A stretch of 64,000 nt of DNA, from assembly GCF_001424125.1 (NCBI RefSeq), contig NZ_LMQI01000004.1:124001-188000 (forward strand), written 5' to 3'. Shown one piece after another: positions 33,399 through 43,186 of the stretch (position 1 is its first letter; every line of letters starts with the position of its first letter). The position numbers were made by a program, and so were the translations under genes. Origin of the DNA: Cellulomonas sp. Leaf395 (GTDB taxonomy: Bacteria; Actinomycetota; Actinomycetes; Actinomycetales; Cellulomonadaceae). A model generated the notes under the pieces. That model saw only the letters and a list, made by a program, of their open reading frames with translations. It was not told the origin of the DNA and made no database searches.

Positions 33399-33693
33399 CG
33401 TCGAGCTGGACCCCGTCATCCACGCGCAGGCGCGGCTGCGCGTCGTCGCCACGCTGGCGTCCCTGGGCGCCCACGACCGCATCGCGTTCCCGCGGCTGCA
33501 GAAGCTGCTCGACATGACCGCGGGCAACCTCTCCACCCATCTGCGCCGACTCGAGGAGGCGGACTACGTGCTGATCACGAAGACCCATGAAGGCCGGACC
33601 CCGGCCACGTACGTGGAGCTCACGCTGGCCGGACGGCTGGCGTTCCGGACGTATACCCAGTCACTGCGCGCGCTGCTGGGTGACGCGTCATGA
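33391..33693 (+). CDS. Winged-helix (MarR/ArsR-like) regulator
   Basis: A 100-residue one-domain regulator: HAQARLRVVATLASL, then RLQKLLDMTAGNLSTHLRRLEEADYV as recognition helix region, and the wing ITKTHEGRTPATYVELT. The pattern matches the HTH_45-type winged helix DNA-binding family, which often represses ABC operons in response to drugs. GTG start lies inside the upstream gene; its stop overlaps the ATPase ATG by four bases. Confidence 0.88.
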   Translation: MADVELDPVIHAQARLRVVATLASLGAHDRIAFPRLQKLLDMTAGNLSTHLRRLEEADYVLITKTHEGRTPATYVELTLAGRLAFRTYTQSLRALLGDAS

Positions 33694-34589
33694 ACGCGGT
33701 CGTGGAGCTCACGGGCGTGACCCGCACGTTCGGGGCGGTCACCGCGCTGGACGACGTCTCGCTGAGCGTCGGCGAGGGCCAGCTGGTCGGGCTGCTGGGC
33801 CCCAACGGTGCGGGCAAGACGACTCTGCTCAGCCTGGTCAGTGGGCTGCGCCGCGCCGACTCCGGCACGGTCCGGCTGTTCGGTGGGGACCCGCGCGACG
33901 CGTCGTCGCGGATCGCGCTCGGCACCACCCCGCAGGAGACCGGCCTGCCGCCGACGCTGACGGTCGGGGAGGTGGTGGACCTCGTCGCGAAGCACTACCC
34001 GGCTCCCATGACCCGGGGGGAGGCGCTGGCGCGCTTCGGGCTCGAGGACCTGGTCGCGCGCCAGACGGGCGGGCTCTCCGGTGGGCAGAAGCGGCGCCTC
34101 GCGGTCGCGCTCGCGCTCGTCGGCCGGCCGCGGCTGGTGCTGCTAGACGAGCCGACCACGGGGCTCGACGTCGAGGCGCGGCACATCCTGTGGCAGGCGC
34201 TGCGCGACTATCACGACGACGGGGCGACCGTGCTGCTGACCAGCCACTACCTGGAGGAGATCGAGGCGCTGGCCGAGCGGGTGGTGGTCATCGGCGGCGG
34301 TCGCGTGCTGGCCGACGACACCCTGGCGTCGGTGCTCGGTCTCGTCGCGCTGCGCCGGGTGGTCCTGTCGCTGCCGCCTGGGCGGACCGTCGACCTCGCG
34401 CGGCTGCCGGGTGCCACCAGCGCGCAGCAGGCTCCGGACGGGCGCTGGACGGTCCTCGCCAACGATGCGGACCGGCTGGTGCGCGCGCTCGTCGCGCAGG
34501 ACGTGCCGTTCCACGACTTGGAGCTGCGCGGGGCCTCTCTGGAAGAGGCGTTCCTGACGCTGACGCAGAACGAGGAGGCCGTCCGATGA
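33690..34589 (+). CDS. ABC transporter ATP-binding protein
   Basis: A 299-residue ABC ATPase with Walker A GPNGAGKTT, signature LSGGQKRRLAVALAL, Walker B LVLLDEPTTGLD, followed by LTSHYLEEIEALAERVVVIGGG and a C-terminal domain of about 80 residues. It belongs to the CcmA/drug-export type with a separate permease, which starts four bases before its stop. Confidence 0.93.
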   Translation: MNAVVELTGVTRTFGAVTALDDVSLSVGEGQLVGLLGPNGAGKTTLLSLVSGLRRADSGTVRLFGGDPRDASSRIALGTTPQETGLPPTLTVGEVVDLVAKHYPAPMTRGEALARFGLEDLVARQTGGLSGGQKRRLAVALALVGRPRLVLLDEPTTGLDVEARHILWQALRDYHDDGATVLLTSHYLEEIEALAERVVVIGGGRVLADDTLASVLGLVALRRVVLSLPPGRTVDLARLPGATSAQQAPDGRWTVLANDADRLVRALVAQDVPFHDLELRGASLEEAFLTLTQNEEAVR

Positions 34590-35362
34590 GCACCACGACC
34601 CTGAGCCCGCGACCGTTCTGGGCACTGGCCGTCGTGCACGCGAAGTTCCAGTTCCTGGAGACCGTGCGCATCCCCATCGCGGTGATCGGCAACCTGTTGT
34701 TCCCGTCGCTGGCGCTGCTGTTCTTCGTCATCCCGCAGCGCGCCGTGGCCGACGACCCCCTGATCGCCACCGCGGCGGTCGCACAGCTCGGCGTCTTCGC
34801 GGTGATGTCGACGTGCCTGTTCTCGTTCGGCGTGGGCGTCTCCGAGGACCGCGCGATGCCGTTCGACCCCTTCCTGCGCACCCTGCCCGCCGGCGCCGGT
34901 CCGCGGCTCATGGGTCGGGTGCTGAACGGGGTGCTCTGGTCGTACCTCGCCCTGGTGCCACTGGTGCTGCTGGGCGCGCTCCTGACGGCGGCGACCGTGA
35001 CGCCCACCCAGGCGCTGGCTGCGATCGTCATGGTGCCCGCGGTCGCGGTGCCGTTCCTCCTGCTCGGGTTGGCGATCGGGTACCGGCTCAGCTCGAAGGC
35101 CGCGATCGCCGTGGTGCAGGCGACCCTGTTCCCGCTCGCGTTCGCCGGCGGGCTGTTCATGCCGCCCGAGGCGTTCCCGGCCTGGCTCGACGCGATCAGC
35201 AAGGTGCTGCCGTCGCGCGCGGCCCGCGACCTGGCGGTCCAGGCGGTGACGGGCTACCCCGCGTACAGCTACGCGCTGCTGGTGCTCCTGACTTGGACAG
35301 CGGTGTTCGCAGCGATGGCGGTCACGGCCTACCGCCGCGACGAGGGCCGCCGCTTCCACTGA
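34586..35362 (+). CDS. ABC-2 type permease
   Basis: A 258-residue permease with six membrane helices; PRPFWALAVVHAKFQFLETVRIPIAV at the N-terminus, SEDRAMPFDPFLRTLPAGAGPRL between helices 2 and 3, and LFMPPEAFPAWLDAISKVLPSRAARDL before the last helix. It pairs with the overlapping ATPase as an exporter. A long hairpin follows the stop. Confidence 0.92.
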   Translation: MSTTTLSPRPFWALAVVHAKFQFLETVRIPIAVIGNLLFPSLALLFFVIPQRAVADDPLIATAAVAQLGVFAVMSTCLFSFGVGVSEDRAMPFDPFLRTLPAGAGPRLMGRVLNGVLWSYLALVPLVLLGALLTAATVTPTQALAAIVMVPAVAVPFLLLGLAIGYRLSSKAAIAVVQATLFPLAFAGGLFMPPEAFPAWLDAISKVLPSRAARDLAVQAVTGYPAYSYALLVLLTWTAVFAAMAVTAYRRDEGRRFH

Positions 35363-35365
35363 CGT

Positions 35366-35402
35366 CTGGTGGATCGGGCGGGTATGCCGCCCGATCCACC
35401 AG
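35366..35402. terminator. Bidirectional terminator
   Basis: CTGGTGGATCGGGCGG (35366-35381) pairs perfectly over 16 bases with CCGCCCGATCCACCAG (35387-35402) around GTATG, between the converging permease and copA genes. Confidence 0.85.
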
Positions 35403-35407
35403 GGTCG

Positions 35408-37816
35408 TCACTCGAACCGGCGCAGGCGCAGCGAGTTGCCGACCACCAGGACCGACGAGAGGGCCATCGCGGCGCCCGCGATCATCGGGTTGAGCAGCCC
35501 GAGGGCCGCCAGCGGGATCGCGGCGACGTTGTAGGCGAACGCCCAGAACAGGTTCTGCTTGATCACCCGCAGCGTCCGGCGGGACAGTCGGATCGCGTCG
35601 CCGGCGGACCGCAGGTCGCCGCGCACCAGCGTGATGTCCGACGCCTCGATGGCGACGTCCGTGCCGGTGCCCATGGCCAGACCGAGGTCCGCGGTGGCCA
35701 GGGCCGCCGCGTCGTTGACCCCGTCGCCGACCATCGCGACGCGTGCACCGTCCGCCTGGAGACGGGCGACGACAGCGACCTTGTCGGCGGGCAGGACGTG
35801 GGCGACGACGTCGTCCTCGGAGATACCGACCTCGCGCGCGGCTGCTCGGGCGGCACCGGCGTTGTCCCCGGTCAGCAGGACCGGGCGCAGTCCCAGCGCA
35901 CGCAGCTCGGCGATCGCCTGCGCGGACGTCGGCTTCACCGGGTCGCGCAGCACCAGCACGCCGCGGGGCGAGCCGTCCCACGCCACCATGACGGCGGTCG
36001 CGCCGTCGGCTTCGGCCGCTTCTAGGGCGTCCTGGAACGCCGTGGGGTCGATGCCCTGGTCGCGCAGCCAGGCGGGCTTGCCGACGAGGACGCGGCGACC
36101 CAGCCCGACGCCCGAGTGTGCTGTGCGGACGACGCCGGAGACGCCGTGCCCCGCCTCGGCGCGGAAGTCGTGCACCTGGTCGGCGCCGATGACGACTCCG
36201 TCGGCGCCGGTCCGACCGACGCTCTCGTGCGGATCGACGACCGCGGCCGCGATGGCCCGGCCGATCGGGTGCTCGGCGAGCTGCTCGACGGCTGCGGCGT
36301 ACCGGAGCACCTCGGCCTCGCCGACGACCTCGACCAGCGCCATCCGCCCCTCGGTCACCGTGCCGGTCTTGTCCAGCACGACGGTGTCGATGGTGCGGGT
36401 CTGCTCGAGGATCTCCGGACCCTTGATGAGGATGCCGCGCTGCGCGCCGCGGCCCGTGCCGACCAGCAGCGCTGTCGGAGTCGCCAGCCCGAGGGCGCAC
36501 GGGCACGCGATGATCAGCACGGCGACCGCCGCGGTGAACGCCGCCTGCGCGCCGGCGCCGCTGAGCAGCCAGACGGTGAGGGTGCCCAGCGCGAGGACGA
36601 GGACGACCGGCACGAAGACCGCGGAGATGCGGTCGGCCAGCCGCTGCACAGGAGCCTTGCCCGTCTGGGCGGTGGCGACGAGCCGGCCGATCTGCGCCAG
36701 CCGGGTGTCCGCGCCGACCCGGGTCGCACGCACGACGAGTGCACCGGAGGTGTTGATGGTCGCGCCGGTGACGTCGTCGCCCGGACCCACGTCGACGGGC
36801 ACGGGCTCGCCCGTGAGCAGCGAGGCATCCAGGGCGGACGTGCCGCTGACCACGACGCCGTCGGTGGCCACCTTCTCGCCGGGCCGGACGACGAACTGGT
36901 CACCGACCACCAGGCGGTCGACGGGCACGCGGTGCTCGGTGCCGTCGACCAGCAGCGCCACGTCCTTGGCGCCCAGGTCGAGCAGCGTGCGCAGGGCGTC
37001 GCCGGCCCGTCGGCGGGACCGGTGCTCGGCGTACCGGCCGGCCAGCAGGAACGTGGTGACGACGGCGGCGACCTCGAAGTAGAGCTCGGGAATCTCCATC
37101 CCCGTCTCTGCACGGGGCCACAAGGACGGCGTCATGTTCAGCCCGAGCTCGCCCGCACCGCCGAAGAGCAGCGCCCACAGCGACCAGCCGGTCGCCGCGA
37201 TGATGCCGATGGAAACCAGGGTGTCCATGGTCGAGGCGCCGTGCCGGGCGGCCCGGAACGCGGCCCGGTGGAACGGCCAGGCGGCCCAGGTGACCACGGG
37301 CAGTGCCAGCGCGGTCACCACCCACTGCCAGCCGGTGAACTGGAGCGCGGGGATCATCGACAGCAGCAGGACGGGGACCGTGAGGACGCTCGCGACCCGC
37401 AGGCGGCGGCGCAGCTCGGTGCCGCGCGCGTCGGTCGGGGCGGACGTGTCCTCGTCCGGGTCCATGTCGTGGCCGGGTGCCATGGCGTGACCGGAGAGGG
37501 CGTGCTCGAACGGGTCCATGTCCTCGTGGTGCATGAACTCCGCGGACGAGCCGTGGTGCTCGTGCGGTGCCGGTGGTGTCGCCGGGGCGTGCCGCGCGCC
37601 GACGACGGTGGCGTCGTAGCCGGCGGACCGGACGGCTGCGACGAGCGCGTCGGTGTCCACCGGTCCGTCCACGGTCACGCGGGCCGACTCCAGCGGGAGG
37701 TTCACCGTCGCCTCGACCCCGGGCAGGCGGTTCAGCTTCTTCTCGACGCGCGCGACGCACGAGGCGCACGTCATGCCCTCGATCGCGAGGTCGACGGTCC
37801 GGTCGGTCTCTGTCAC
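35408..37816 (-). CDS. copA: Copper-translocating P-type ATPase
   Basis: An 802-residue P1B-type ATPase. The N-terminal heavy-metal-associated domain has MTCASC (Cys17, Cys20), followed by a His/Met-rich stretch (about 78-125, with HEHHGSS and HHEDMDPFEH). The membrane motif CPC is in IIACPCALGLATP near residue 438 and the phosphorylated Asp in VVLDKTGTVTEG near 482. The rich CPC and HMA pattern means copper(I) or silver export. It overlaps copZ by four bases (ATGA), so it belongs to the csoR-copZ-copA operon. Confidence 0.95.
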   Translation of the reverse strand: MTETDRTVDLAIEGMTCASCVARVEKKLNRLPGVEATVNLPLESARVTVDGPVDTDALVAAVRSAGYDATVVGARHAPATPPAPHEHHGSSAEFMHHEDMDPFEHALSGHAMAPGHDMDPDEDTSAPTDARGTELRRRLRVASVLTVPVLLLSMIPALQFTGWQWVVTALALPVVTWAAWPFHRAAFRAARHGASTMDTLVSIGIIAATGWSLWALLFGGAGELGLNMTPSLWPRAETGMEIPELYFEVAAVVTTFLLAGRYAEHRSRRRAGDALRTLLDLGAKDVALLVDGTEHRVPVDRLVVGDQFVVRPGEKVATDGVVVSGTSALDASLLTGEPVPVDVGPGDDVTGATINTSGALVVRATRVGADTRLAQIGRLVATAQTGKAPVQRLADRISAVFVPVVLVLALGTLTVWLLSGAGAQAAFTAAVAVLIIACPCALGLATPTALLVGTGRGAQRGILIKGPEILEQTRTIDTVVLDKTGTVTEGRMALVEVVGEAEVLRYAAAVEQLAEHPIGRAIAAAVVDPHESVGRTGADGVVIGADQVHDFRAEAGHGVSGVVRTAHSGVGLGRRVLVGKPAWLRDQGIDPTAFQDALEAAEADGATAVMVAWDGSPRGVLVLRDPVKPTSAQAIAELRALGLRPVLLTGDNAGAARAAAREVGISEDDVVAHVLPADKVAVVARLQADGARVAMVGDGVNDAAALATADLGLAMGTGTDVAIEASDITLVRGDLRSAGDAIRLSRRTLRVIKQNLFWAFAYNVAAIPLAALGLLNPMIAGAAMALSSVLVVGNSLRLRRFE

Positions 37817-38046
37817 AGCAAGGACCTCCGCGGGGTGACGGCGTATCCCGCCTCGACGACGGCCTCGGAGACGGCGTTGTCGGGAAGCGGCGCGTCGGAG
37901 ACGACCGAGACGGACGACGACCCGCCGACGACCAGCTGGATCGCGACGTCCTGGACGCCGGGCAGGGCGGTCAGCTCGGAGGTGACCGCGGAGACGCAGT
38001 GGCCGCAGGTCATGCCGTCGACGCCGAACGTGGTGGTGTGGGTCAT
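37813..38046 (-). CDS. copZ: Copper chaperone, heavy-metal-associated domain protein
   Basis: A 77-residue HMA protein with GMTCGHCVSAVTSEL and a beta-alpha-beta-beta-alpha-beta layout. The Cys pair of MTCGHC binds Cu(I) for delivery to CopA, whose gene starts four bases before its stop. Upstream lies csoR, 20 bases away. Confidence 0.93.
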   Translation of the reverse strand: MTHTTTFGVDGMTCGHCVSAVTSELTALPGVQDVAIQLVVGGSSSVSVVSDAPLPDNAVSEAVVEAGYAVTPRRSLL

Positions 38047-38066
38047 GGTGTGCTCCTTGGGGTTTC

Positions 38067-38348
38067 TCAGCTGCGGACGAGGCGGGCGATGGCGTCGGAG
38101 GCCTCCTTGACCTTCGCCGCTCCCTCCTCGGGGGACTGGCGGGCGGCGTCGACGACGCAGTGTGCGAGGTGGTCCTCGACCAGGCCGATGCTCACGGCCT
38201 GCAGCGCCTTCGTGACGGCGGCGACCTGCGTGAGGATGTCGATGCAGTACACGTCCTCGTCGACCATCCGGGCGATGCCGCGCACCTGGCCCTCGACGCG
38301 CCGCAGTCGCTTGAGGTAGTCGTCCTTGGCGTCGTTGTAGCCGTGCAT
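38067..38348 (-). CDS. csoR: Copper-sensing transcriptional repressor
   Basis: A 93-residue four-helix repressor. The Cu(I) ligands Cys35, His60 and Cys64 are all present (VYCIDILTQ and EDHLAHC), and the N-terminal LKRLRRVEGQVRGIARMVDED is the DNA-contacting helix of CsoR/RcnR proteins. It should release DNA when Cu(I) binds, inducing copZ-copA. A box matching the GC-rich CsoR operator lies upstream at 38396-38412. Confidence 0.95.
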   Translation of the reverse strand: MHGYNDAKDDYLKRLRRVEGQVRGIARMVDEDVYCIDILTQVAAVTKALQAVSIGLVEDHLAHCVVDAARQSPEEGAAKVKEASDAIARLVRS

Positions 38349-38395
38349 GGGGCCCTCGTTCCGGGTCGGTCGAGTGGGTCTCTATGCACAACATC

Positions 38396-38412
38396 ATACC
38401 CCTAGGGGGTAT
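38396..38412 (-). promoter_or_regulatory. CsoR operator
   Basis: ATACCCCTAGGGGGTAT is a near-perfect palindrome of the type bound by actinobacterial CsoR, 47 bases upstream of the csoR start and next to a -10-like TATGCA-type stretch on the minus strand. Confidence 0.78.
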
Positions 38413-38454
38413 TCCCGGCCGCCGTCGGCGGCGCTACACGGCACAATCGACGGC

Positions 38455-38913
38455 ATGCGGGTCTCGGCGAAGGCGGACTATGCGGTGCGGGCGTGCGCCG
38501 AGCTGGCGGCGTCCCCTCACGGGGACCCCGTGCGGGCGGACGACCTGGCGGTAGGGCAGCAGCTCCCCGTCGCGTTCCTGGAGCGGATCCTGGGCGACCT
38601 GCGGCGCGGCGGCGTGGTCACCAGCGTCCGTGGCCGGTCCGGCGGCTACCGGCTGGCGCGGCCGGCGGGCGAGATCACGCTGGCGGACGTGATCCGGGCC
38701 GTCGACGGGCCGCTGGTGACCGTCCGCGACGAGCGGCCGACCGCGCTGGAGTACGGGGGGTCGGCGCAGGCGCTGCTCGAGGTCTGGGTCGCGCTGCGCG
38801 TGAGCGTCCGTGACGTGCTCGACCAGGTGACGCTCGCGAGCCTGGTCTCCGGGGAGCTCCCGCCGCACGTCCACGAGCTCGGCGCTCGCGAGGATGCCTG
38901 GCTCAACCCGTAG
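38455..38913 (+). CDS. Rrf2 family transcriptional regulator without iron-sulfur cysteines
   Basis: A 152-residue Rrf2/IscR-type winged-helix protein: MRVSAKADYAVRACAELAAS, DDLAVGQQLPVAFLERILGDLRRGGVVTSVRGRSGGYRLARP in the sequence, and PAGEITLADVIRAVDGPLV. The usual three-cysteine cluster of IscR/NsrR is absent: the only Cys is in the first helix. So it is more like CymR, which works through protein contact or a different ligand. It precedes a sulfite/sulfur exporter gene on the same strand. CACAAT seven bases before the ATG may be a leaderless -10. Confidence 0.87.
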   Translation: MRVSAKADYAVRACAELAASPHGDPVRADDLAVGQQLPVAFLERILGDLRRGGVVTSVRGRSGGYRLARPAGEITLADVIRAVDGPLVTVRDERPTALEYGGSAQALLEVWVALRVSVRDVLDQVTLASLVSGELPPHVHELGAREDAWLNP

Positions 38914-39019
38914 CTGTCCACCATCCGACTGTCCATCTCACGTGGTGACACGGGACTACCGAGAGACCAAGACGGTCGGGATTATCGGGTGTTCGTTCCC
39001 CGTCTCCGAGGTGGTTCCT

Positions 39020-39970
39020 GTGCCCGCGTTGCTCCTGCTCGCCGTCGTCGGGTTCGCCGCCCAGCTGGTCGACGGCGCCCTCGGCATGGCGTACGGCGTC
39101 ACGTCGACCACCCTGCTGCTGGCCATCGGAACCAACCCCGCGGCGGCGTCGGCCACGATCCACCTCAGCGAGATCGGCACCACGCTGGTGTCGGGCTTCT
39201 CCCACTGGCGGTTCGGGAACGTCGACTGGAAGGTCGTCCTGCGCATCGGCGTCCCCGGCGCGATCGGCGCGTTCGTCGGCGCCACCGTCCTGTCCCACCT
39301 CGCCACCGACACGGCCAAGCCCGTGATGTCGACGATCCTGCTCGCGCTCGGCGTCTACATCCTGATCCGGTTCACGCTGTTCGGTCTGCGCAAGGACCGC
39401 CTCGGCCTCCCTCTGCGCAAGCGGTTCCTCGCGCCCCTCGGCCTGTTCGCCGGCTTCGTCGACGCGACCGGCGGCGGCGGCTGGGGTCCCGTCGGGACGC
39501 CGGCCCTGCTCGCCTCGGGCCGGATCGAGCCCCGCAAGGTCATCGGCTCCATCGACACGTCCGAGTTCCTCGTGGCCCTCGCCGCCAGCCTCGGCTTCCT
39601 GTTCGCCCTCGGCTCCCAGGGCGTGAACCCGGTCTGGGTGGCCGCCCTCCTCATCGGCGGCGTGCTTGCGGCGCCCCTCGCCGCGTGGCTCGTCCGCAAG
39701 ATCCCGGCCCGGATCCTCGGCTCGGCGGTCGGTGGCCTGATCGTCCTCACCAACGTCCGCACCCTCATCCGCGGCGAGTGGGTCGGCCTCGCCGACACCC
39801 CGGCCGAAGGCCTCATCCTCGGCGCGATCGCGATCGTCTGGGCCGGGGCCATCGCCTGGTCGGTCAGGGCGTACCGCAACGAGCTGGCCCTGGAGGCCGC
39901 GACGGTGACGGCGGACGACGAGGCCCTGCTGGACGTCGAGACGGTCGGCGCCGCCCGACCGGCCAGCTGA
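39020..39970 (+). CDS. TauE/SafE family sulfite exporter-like membrane protein
   Basis: A 316-residue membrane protein with eight or so helices. Characteristic are GFAAQLVDGALGMAYGVTSTTLLL at the start and the repeat AGFVDATGGGGWGPVGTPALL in the middle, the TauE/SafE signature. It may export sulfite, sulfoacetate or other organosulfur compounds; the adjacent CymR-like regulator fits sulfur metabolism. The GTG at 39020 has CGAGG about seven bases upstream; a GTG three codons earlier is possible. Confidence 0.87.
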   Translation: MPALLLLAVVGFAAQLVDGALGMAYGVTSTTLLLAIGTNPAAASATIHLSEIGTTLVSGFSHWRFGNVDWKVVLRIGVPGAIGAFVGATVLSHLATDTAKPVMSTILLALGVYILIRFTLFGLRKDRLGLPLRKRFLAPLGLFAGFVDATGGGGWGPVGTPALLASGRIEPRKVIGSIDTSEFLVALAASLGFLFALGSQGVNPVWVAALLIGGVLAAPLAAWLVRKIPARILGSAVGGLIVLTNVRTLIRGEWVGLADTPAEGLILGAIAIVWAGAIAWSVRAYRNELALEAATVTADDEALLDVETVGAARPAS

Positions 39971-39983
39971 CCCCCGCTCGACG

Positions 39984-40017
39984 ACGAAGGGACCCGCCGC
40001 GGGGCAGGTCCCTTCGT
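39984..40017. terminator. Bidirectional terminator
   Basis: ACGAAGGGACC (39984-39994) pairs with GGTCCCTTCGT (40007-40017), between the converging TauE-like and hemL genes. Confidence 0.8.
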
Positions 40018-40029
40018 GGTTGTCGGGCG

Positions 40030-41373
40030 TCAGGCGGTCGGTGCCGTGGCCCGTGCGGCGGCGCGGACGGCGGCCGGGAGGGCGGAGACGATCCGGTCGA
40101 CCGCCGCGTCGTCGTGCGCAGCAGAGACGAACCAGGCCTCGAACGGCGAGGGCGGTGCGTACACGCCGGACTCGAGCAGCGAGCTGAAGAACGGGGCGTA
40201 GCGCCACGACTCGGTGGCGAGGACGGCCGCGTAGTCCCGGGCACCGTGCGCGGCGGCGTCGGCACCGAAGAACGTGCTGAACAGGTTGCCGGCCCACTGG
40301 ACGGCGTGCGGCTGCCCCTGTGCCGACAGCGCGGCCGTGAGCTCACCGCGCAGCTGGGCGGAGACGGCGTCGACCCGCTCGTAGACCGACGCGTCAGCGA
40401 GGCGCAGCGTCGCCAGGCCGGCCGCGGTCGCCACCGGGTTCCCCGACAGGGTGCCCGCCTGGTAGACGGGGCCCGTGGGCGCCAGCAGGTCCATGACGTC
40501 CCGGCGCCCGCCGACCGCGGCGACCGGCAGGCCACCGCCGATGACCTTGCCGAACGTGTGCAGATCGGCCGCCCAGCCCTCGCGCAGGCCCTCGAGCCCC
40601 CACCAGCCGGAGTACCCGACGCGGAAGCCCGTGAGGACCTCGTCCTGGATGAGGAGCGCACCGTGCGCGAGCGTGAGGCGTCGCAGCGTGGCGTTGAACC
40701 CGGGCAGCGGGGGGACGACCCCCATGTTCGCGGGTGCGGCCTCCGTGATGACGGCGGCGATCCGGTCGCCGTGCTCACGGAACACGGTCTCGATCGCCTC
40801 GACGTCGTTGTAGGCGACGACGACCGTCTCGCCGGTGACCGCGGCGGAGACGCCGGCCGAGTCGGGCAGACCGAGCGTCGCGACGCCGGACCCGGCCGAG
40901 GCCAGCAGGGCGTCGACGTGCCCGTGGTAGCAGCCGGCGAACTTCACGATCAGGTCGCGGCCGGTGAACGCTCGCGCTAGGCGCAGCGCCGTCATCGTCG
41001 CCTCGGTGCCCGTGGAGACGAGCCGGACCTTCTCGGCCGGGGGGACCCGCGAACGGATCTCGTCGACGAGCTCGGTCTCGGTGACCGTCGGGGCACCGAA
41101 GCTCAGGCCACGACCGGCCGCCTCGCGGACCGCCTCGACGACCTCGGGGTGCGCGTGGCCGAGCAGTGCCGGGCCCCAGGAGCCGACGAGGTCGACGTAC
41201 TCGTTGCCGTCGACGTCGGTGACGTAGGCACCCTGCGCGCTGGCGAGGAACCGCGGGGTCCCGCCCACGTTGCCGAACGCGCGCACCGGCGAGTTGACGC
41301 CGCCGGGGATGACGGCCTGCGCGCGGGCAAAAGCAGCGGCACTTGTCGTCGATGTCGAGGTGGTGACGCTCAT
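40030..41373 (-). CDS. hemL: Glutamate-1-semialdehyde 2,1-aminomutase
   Basis: A 447-residue PLP enzyme converting glutamate-1-semialdehyde to 5-aminolevulinate, step two of C5-pathway heme synthesis. Seen are [21 protein letters not shown], the active-site lysine in [18 protein letters not shown] (Lys276), [18 protein letters not shown] and [20 protein letters not shown] precedes the ATG at 41373. It overlaps the upstream hemB gene by four bases and ends the hemC-hemD-hemB-hemL operon. Confidence 0.96.
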   Translation of the reverse strand: MSVTTSTSTTSAAAFARAQAVIPGGVNSPVRAFGNVGGTPRFLASAQGAYVTDVDGNEYVDLVGSWGPALLGHAHPEVVEAVREAAGRGLSFGAPTVTETELVDEIRSRVPPAEKVRLVSTGTEATMTALRLARAFTGRDLIVKFAGCYHGHVDALLASAGSGVATLGLPDSAGVSAAVTGETVVVAYNDVEAIETVFREHGDRIAAVITEAAPANMGVVPPLPGFNATLRRLTLAHGALLIQDEVLTGFRVGYSGWWGLEGLREGWAADLHTFGKVIGGGLPVAAVGGRRDVMDLLAPTGPVYQAGTLSGNPVATAAGLATLRLADASVYERVDAVSAQLRGELTAALSAQGQPHAVQWAGNLFSTFFGADAAAHGARDYAAVLATESWRYAPFFSSLLESGVYAPPSPFEAWFVSAAHDDAAVDRIVSALPAAVRAAARATAPTA

Positions 41374-42359
41374 CGGATCTCCTCTGCCAGCCAACGGGCC
41401 AGCTCTGTCGCAGAGTATGTGAGGACGTGATCGGCACCGGCGCGGCGGATGCTGAGCACGGACTCCAGGATCGCCCGTCTGCGCTCGATCCAGCCTCGTG
41501 CAGCGGCGGCCTCGATCATGGCGTACTCACCCGAGACCTGGTACGCGGCGACCGGAACCGTGGACATCGCGGCCACGTCGGCGAGGATGTCCAGGTAGGC
41601 GAGGGCCGGCTTGACCATGACGATGTCGGCGCCCTCGGCGAGGTCGATGGCCACCTCACGCACGGCCTCCCGACGGTTCGCGGGGTCCATCTGGTACGTG
41701 CGCCGGTCGCCCTCGAGCTGGGACTCGACGGCATCCCGGAAGGGTCCGTAGAACGCGGAGGCGTACTTCGCGGCGTAGGCCAGCACGGCGACGTCGTCGC
41801 GACCTGCGGCGTCAAGGGCGTCCCGGACGTACCCGACCTGGCCGTCCATCATCCCGCTGAGCCCCACGACGTGGGCCCCGGCCGACGCCTGTGCCAGGGC
41901 CATCTCCGCGTACCGGACCAGGGTCGCGTCGTTGTCGACGGCCCCGCCGGGCGTCAGGACGCCGCAGTGCCCGTGGTCGGTGAACTCGTCGAGGCACAGG
42001 TCGGCCTGCACGACGAGCGCGTCACCCACCTCGGCGACCGTGTCCGCGATCGCGAGGTTGAGGATCCCGTCCGGGTCGGTCGCCTGCGAGCCGACGGCGT
42101 CCCGCACGGTGGGGATCGCGAAGAGCATGACGCCCCCGAGGCCCGCCCCCGCCGCCTCGGCGACGGCCTTCCGCAGCGAGTCGCGGGTGTGCTGGTGGAC
42201 GCCGGGCATGGAGCTGATCTCGCGCGGCTCCGTCAGGCCCTCCTTGACGAACACGGGGAGCACCAGCTGCGCGGGGTCGAGCCGCGTCTCGGCGGTCAGC
42301 CGGCGCAGCGCCGGGGTGGCGCGCAGCCGGCGCGGGCGGACGCGTCGAGCGTCGGTCAT
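41370..42359 (-). CDS. hemB: Porphobilinogen synthase (5-aminolevulinate dehydratase)
   Basis: A 329-residue enzyme joining two 5-aminolevulinates into porphobilinogen. The two active-site lysines lie in [17 protein letters not shown] and [13 protein letters not shown]. The metal-site segment [15 protein letters not shown] has two of the three cysteines of zinc-type enzymes, the intermediate form usual in actinobacteria. Its ATG shares one base with the hemD stop (TGATG) and its end overlaps hemL by four bases. Confidence 0.96.
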   Translation of the reverse strand: MTDARRVRPRRLRATPALRRLTAETRLDPAQLVLPVFVKEGLTEPREISSMPGVHQHTRDSLRKAVAEAAGAGLGGVMLFAIPTVRDAVGSQATDPDGILNLAIADTVAEVGDALVVQADLCLDEFTDHGHCGVLTPGGAVDNDATLVRYAEMALAQASAGAHVVGLSGMMDGQVGYVRDALDAAGRDDVAVLAYAAKYASAFYGPFRDAVESQLEGDRRTYQMDPANRREAVREVAIDLAEGADIVMVKPALAYLDILADVAAMSTVPVAAYQVSGEYAMIEAAAARGWIERRRAILESVLSIRRAGADHVLTYSATELARWLAEEIR

Positions 42360-43186
42360 CAGAGCTCCTCGGGGCTGGGGAGGGGGCCGGGCAGGACGGT
42401 GGTGACCGCACGCGTGAGGGCGTCGACCATGCCGAGCATCGTCTGCTCGGTGGCGACGCCCGCCAGGGGCAGGCCCAGGCGCGCGGCCTCGGCGGCGGTG
42501 GAGGGGCCGATGCCGATCATCAGCGTGGTCGTCGGCGGCGTCCCCAGCCGCGCCGCCAGCTCCCGCACGGTGCTCGCCGACGTGAGCAGGGCCGCGCGGA
42601 TGGTGCCGTCGGTCCACGCCTCGCGCACCTCGACGGGCGGCGGGGCGGCCGGCACGGTCCGGTACGCGACGACGTCGGTGACGTCCCAGCCGAGGTTCCG
42701 CAGGCCGTCGGTGATCGTGGCCGCGGCCAGGTCGCCGCGGGGGAACAGCACCCGGGCCGGTTCGGTGAGCGGGGGCCACGCCTCGACCAGCCCACGCGAG
42801 GTCGACCGACCGAGCGGCAGCAGGTCCGGCTCGATGCCGACCTCCCGCAGCGCCCGGGCGGTGCCGGGCCCGACGGCGGCGACGCGCACCTGGCCGTCGG
42901 CGAGCAGCTGCGTCAGGCTGCCGGCGCTCTCCTGAGCGCGGTCCACGAGCACCGGGACGGTGGCCGCGCTGGTCACGACGAGCCACCCGAACCAGCCGGA
43001 CTCGAGGGCGAGCAGCGCGTCGTCCAGCTCGGTGGGGTCCTCGGGCGGCACGGTCTCGATGAGCGGCACGACAACGGCCTCGGCGCCGACCGCCGCGAGG
43101 GCGACGACCGCGGGACTGTGGCCGCCCGTCGGTCGGGGCACCAGGACCCTCCACCCGGACAGCGGGAGCACAGGCGTCGCGGTCAT
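42359..43186 (-). CDS. hemD: Uroporphyrinogen-III synthase
   Basis: A 275-residue two-lobed enzyme closing hydroxymethylbilane to uroporphyrinogen III. The family is poorly conserved; recognised here by [69 protein letters not shown], and [14 protein letters not shown] and [14 protein letters not shown] in the second lobe, plus its place between hemC and hemB. The start overlaps the hemC stop by four bases (ATGA). Confidence 0.9.
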   Translation of the reverse strand: MTATPVLPLSGWRVLVPRPTGGHSPAVVALAAVGAEAVVVPLIETVPPEDPTELDDALLALESGWFGWLVVTSAATVPVLVDRAQESAGSLTQLLADGQVRVAAVGPGTARALREVGIEPDLLPLGRSTSRGLVEAWPPLTEPARVLFPRGDLAAATITDGLRNLGWDVTDVVAYRTVPAAPPPVEVREAWTDGTIRAALLTSASTVRELAARLGTPPTTTLMIGIGPSTAAEAARLGLPLAGVATEQTMLGMVDALTRAVTTVLPGPLPSPEEL

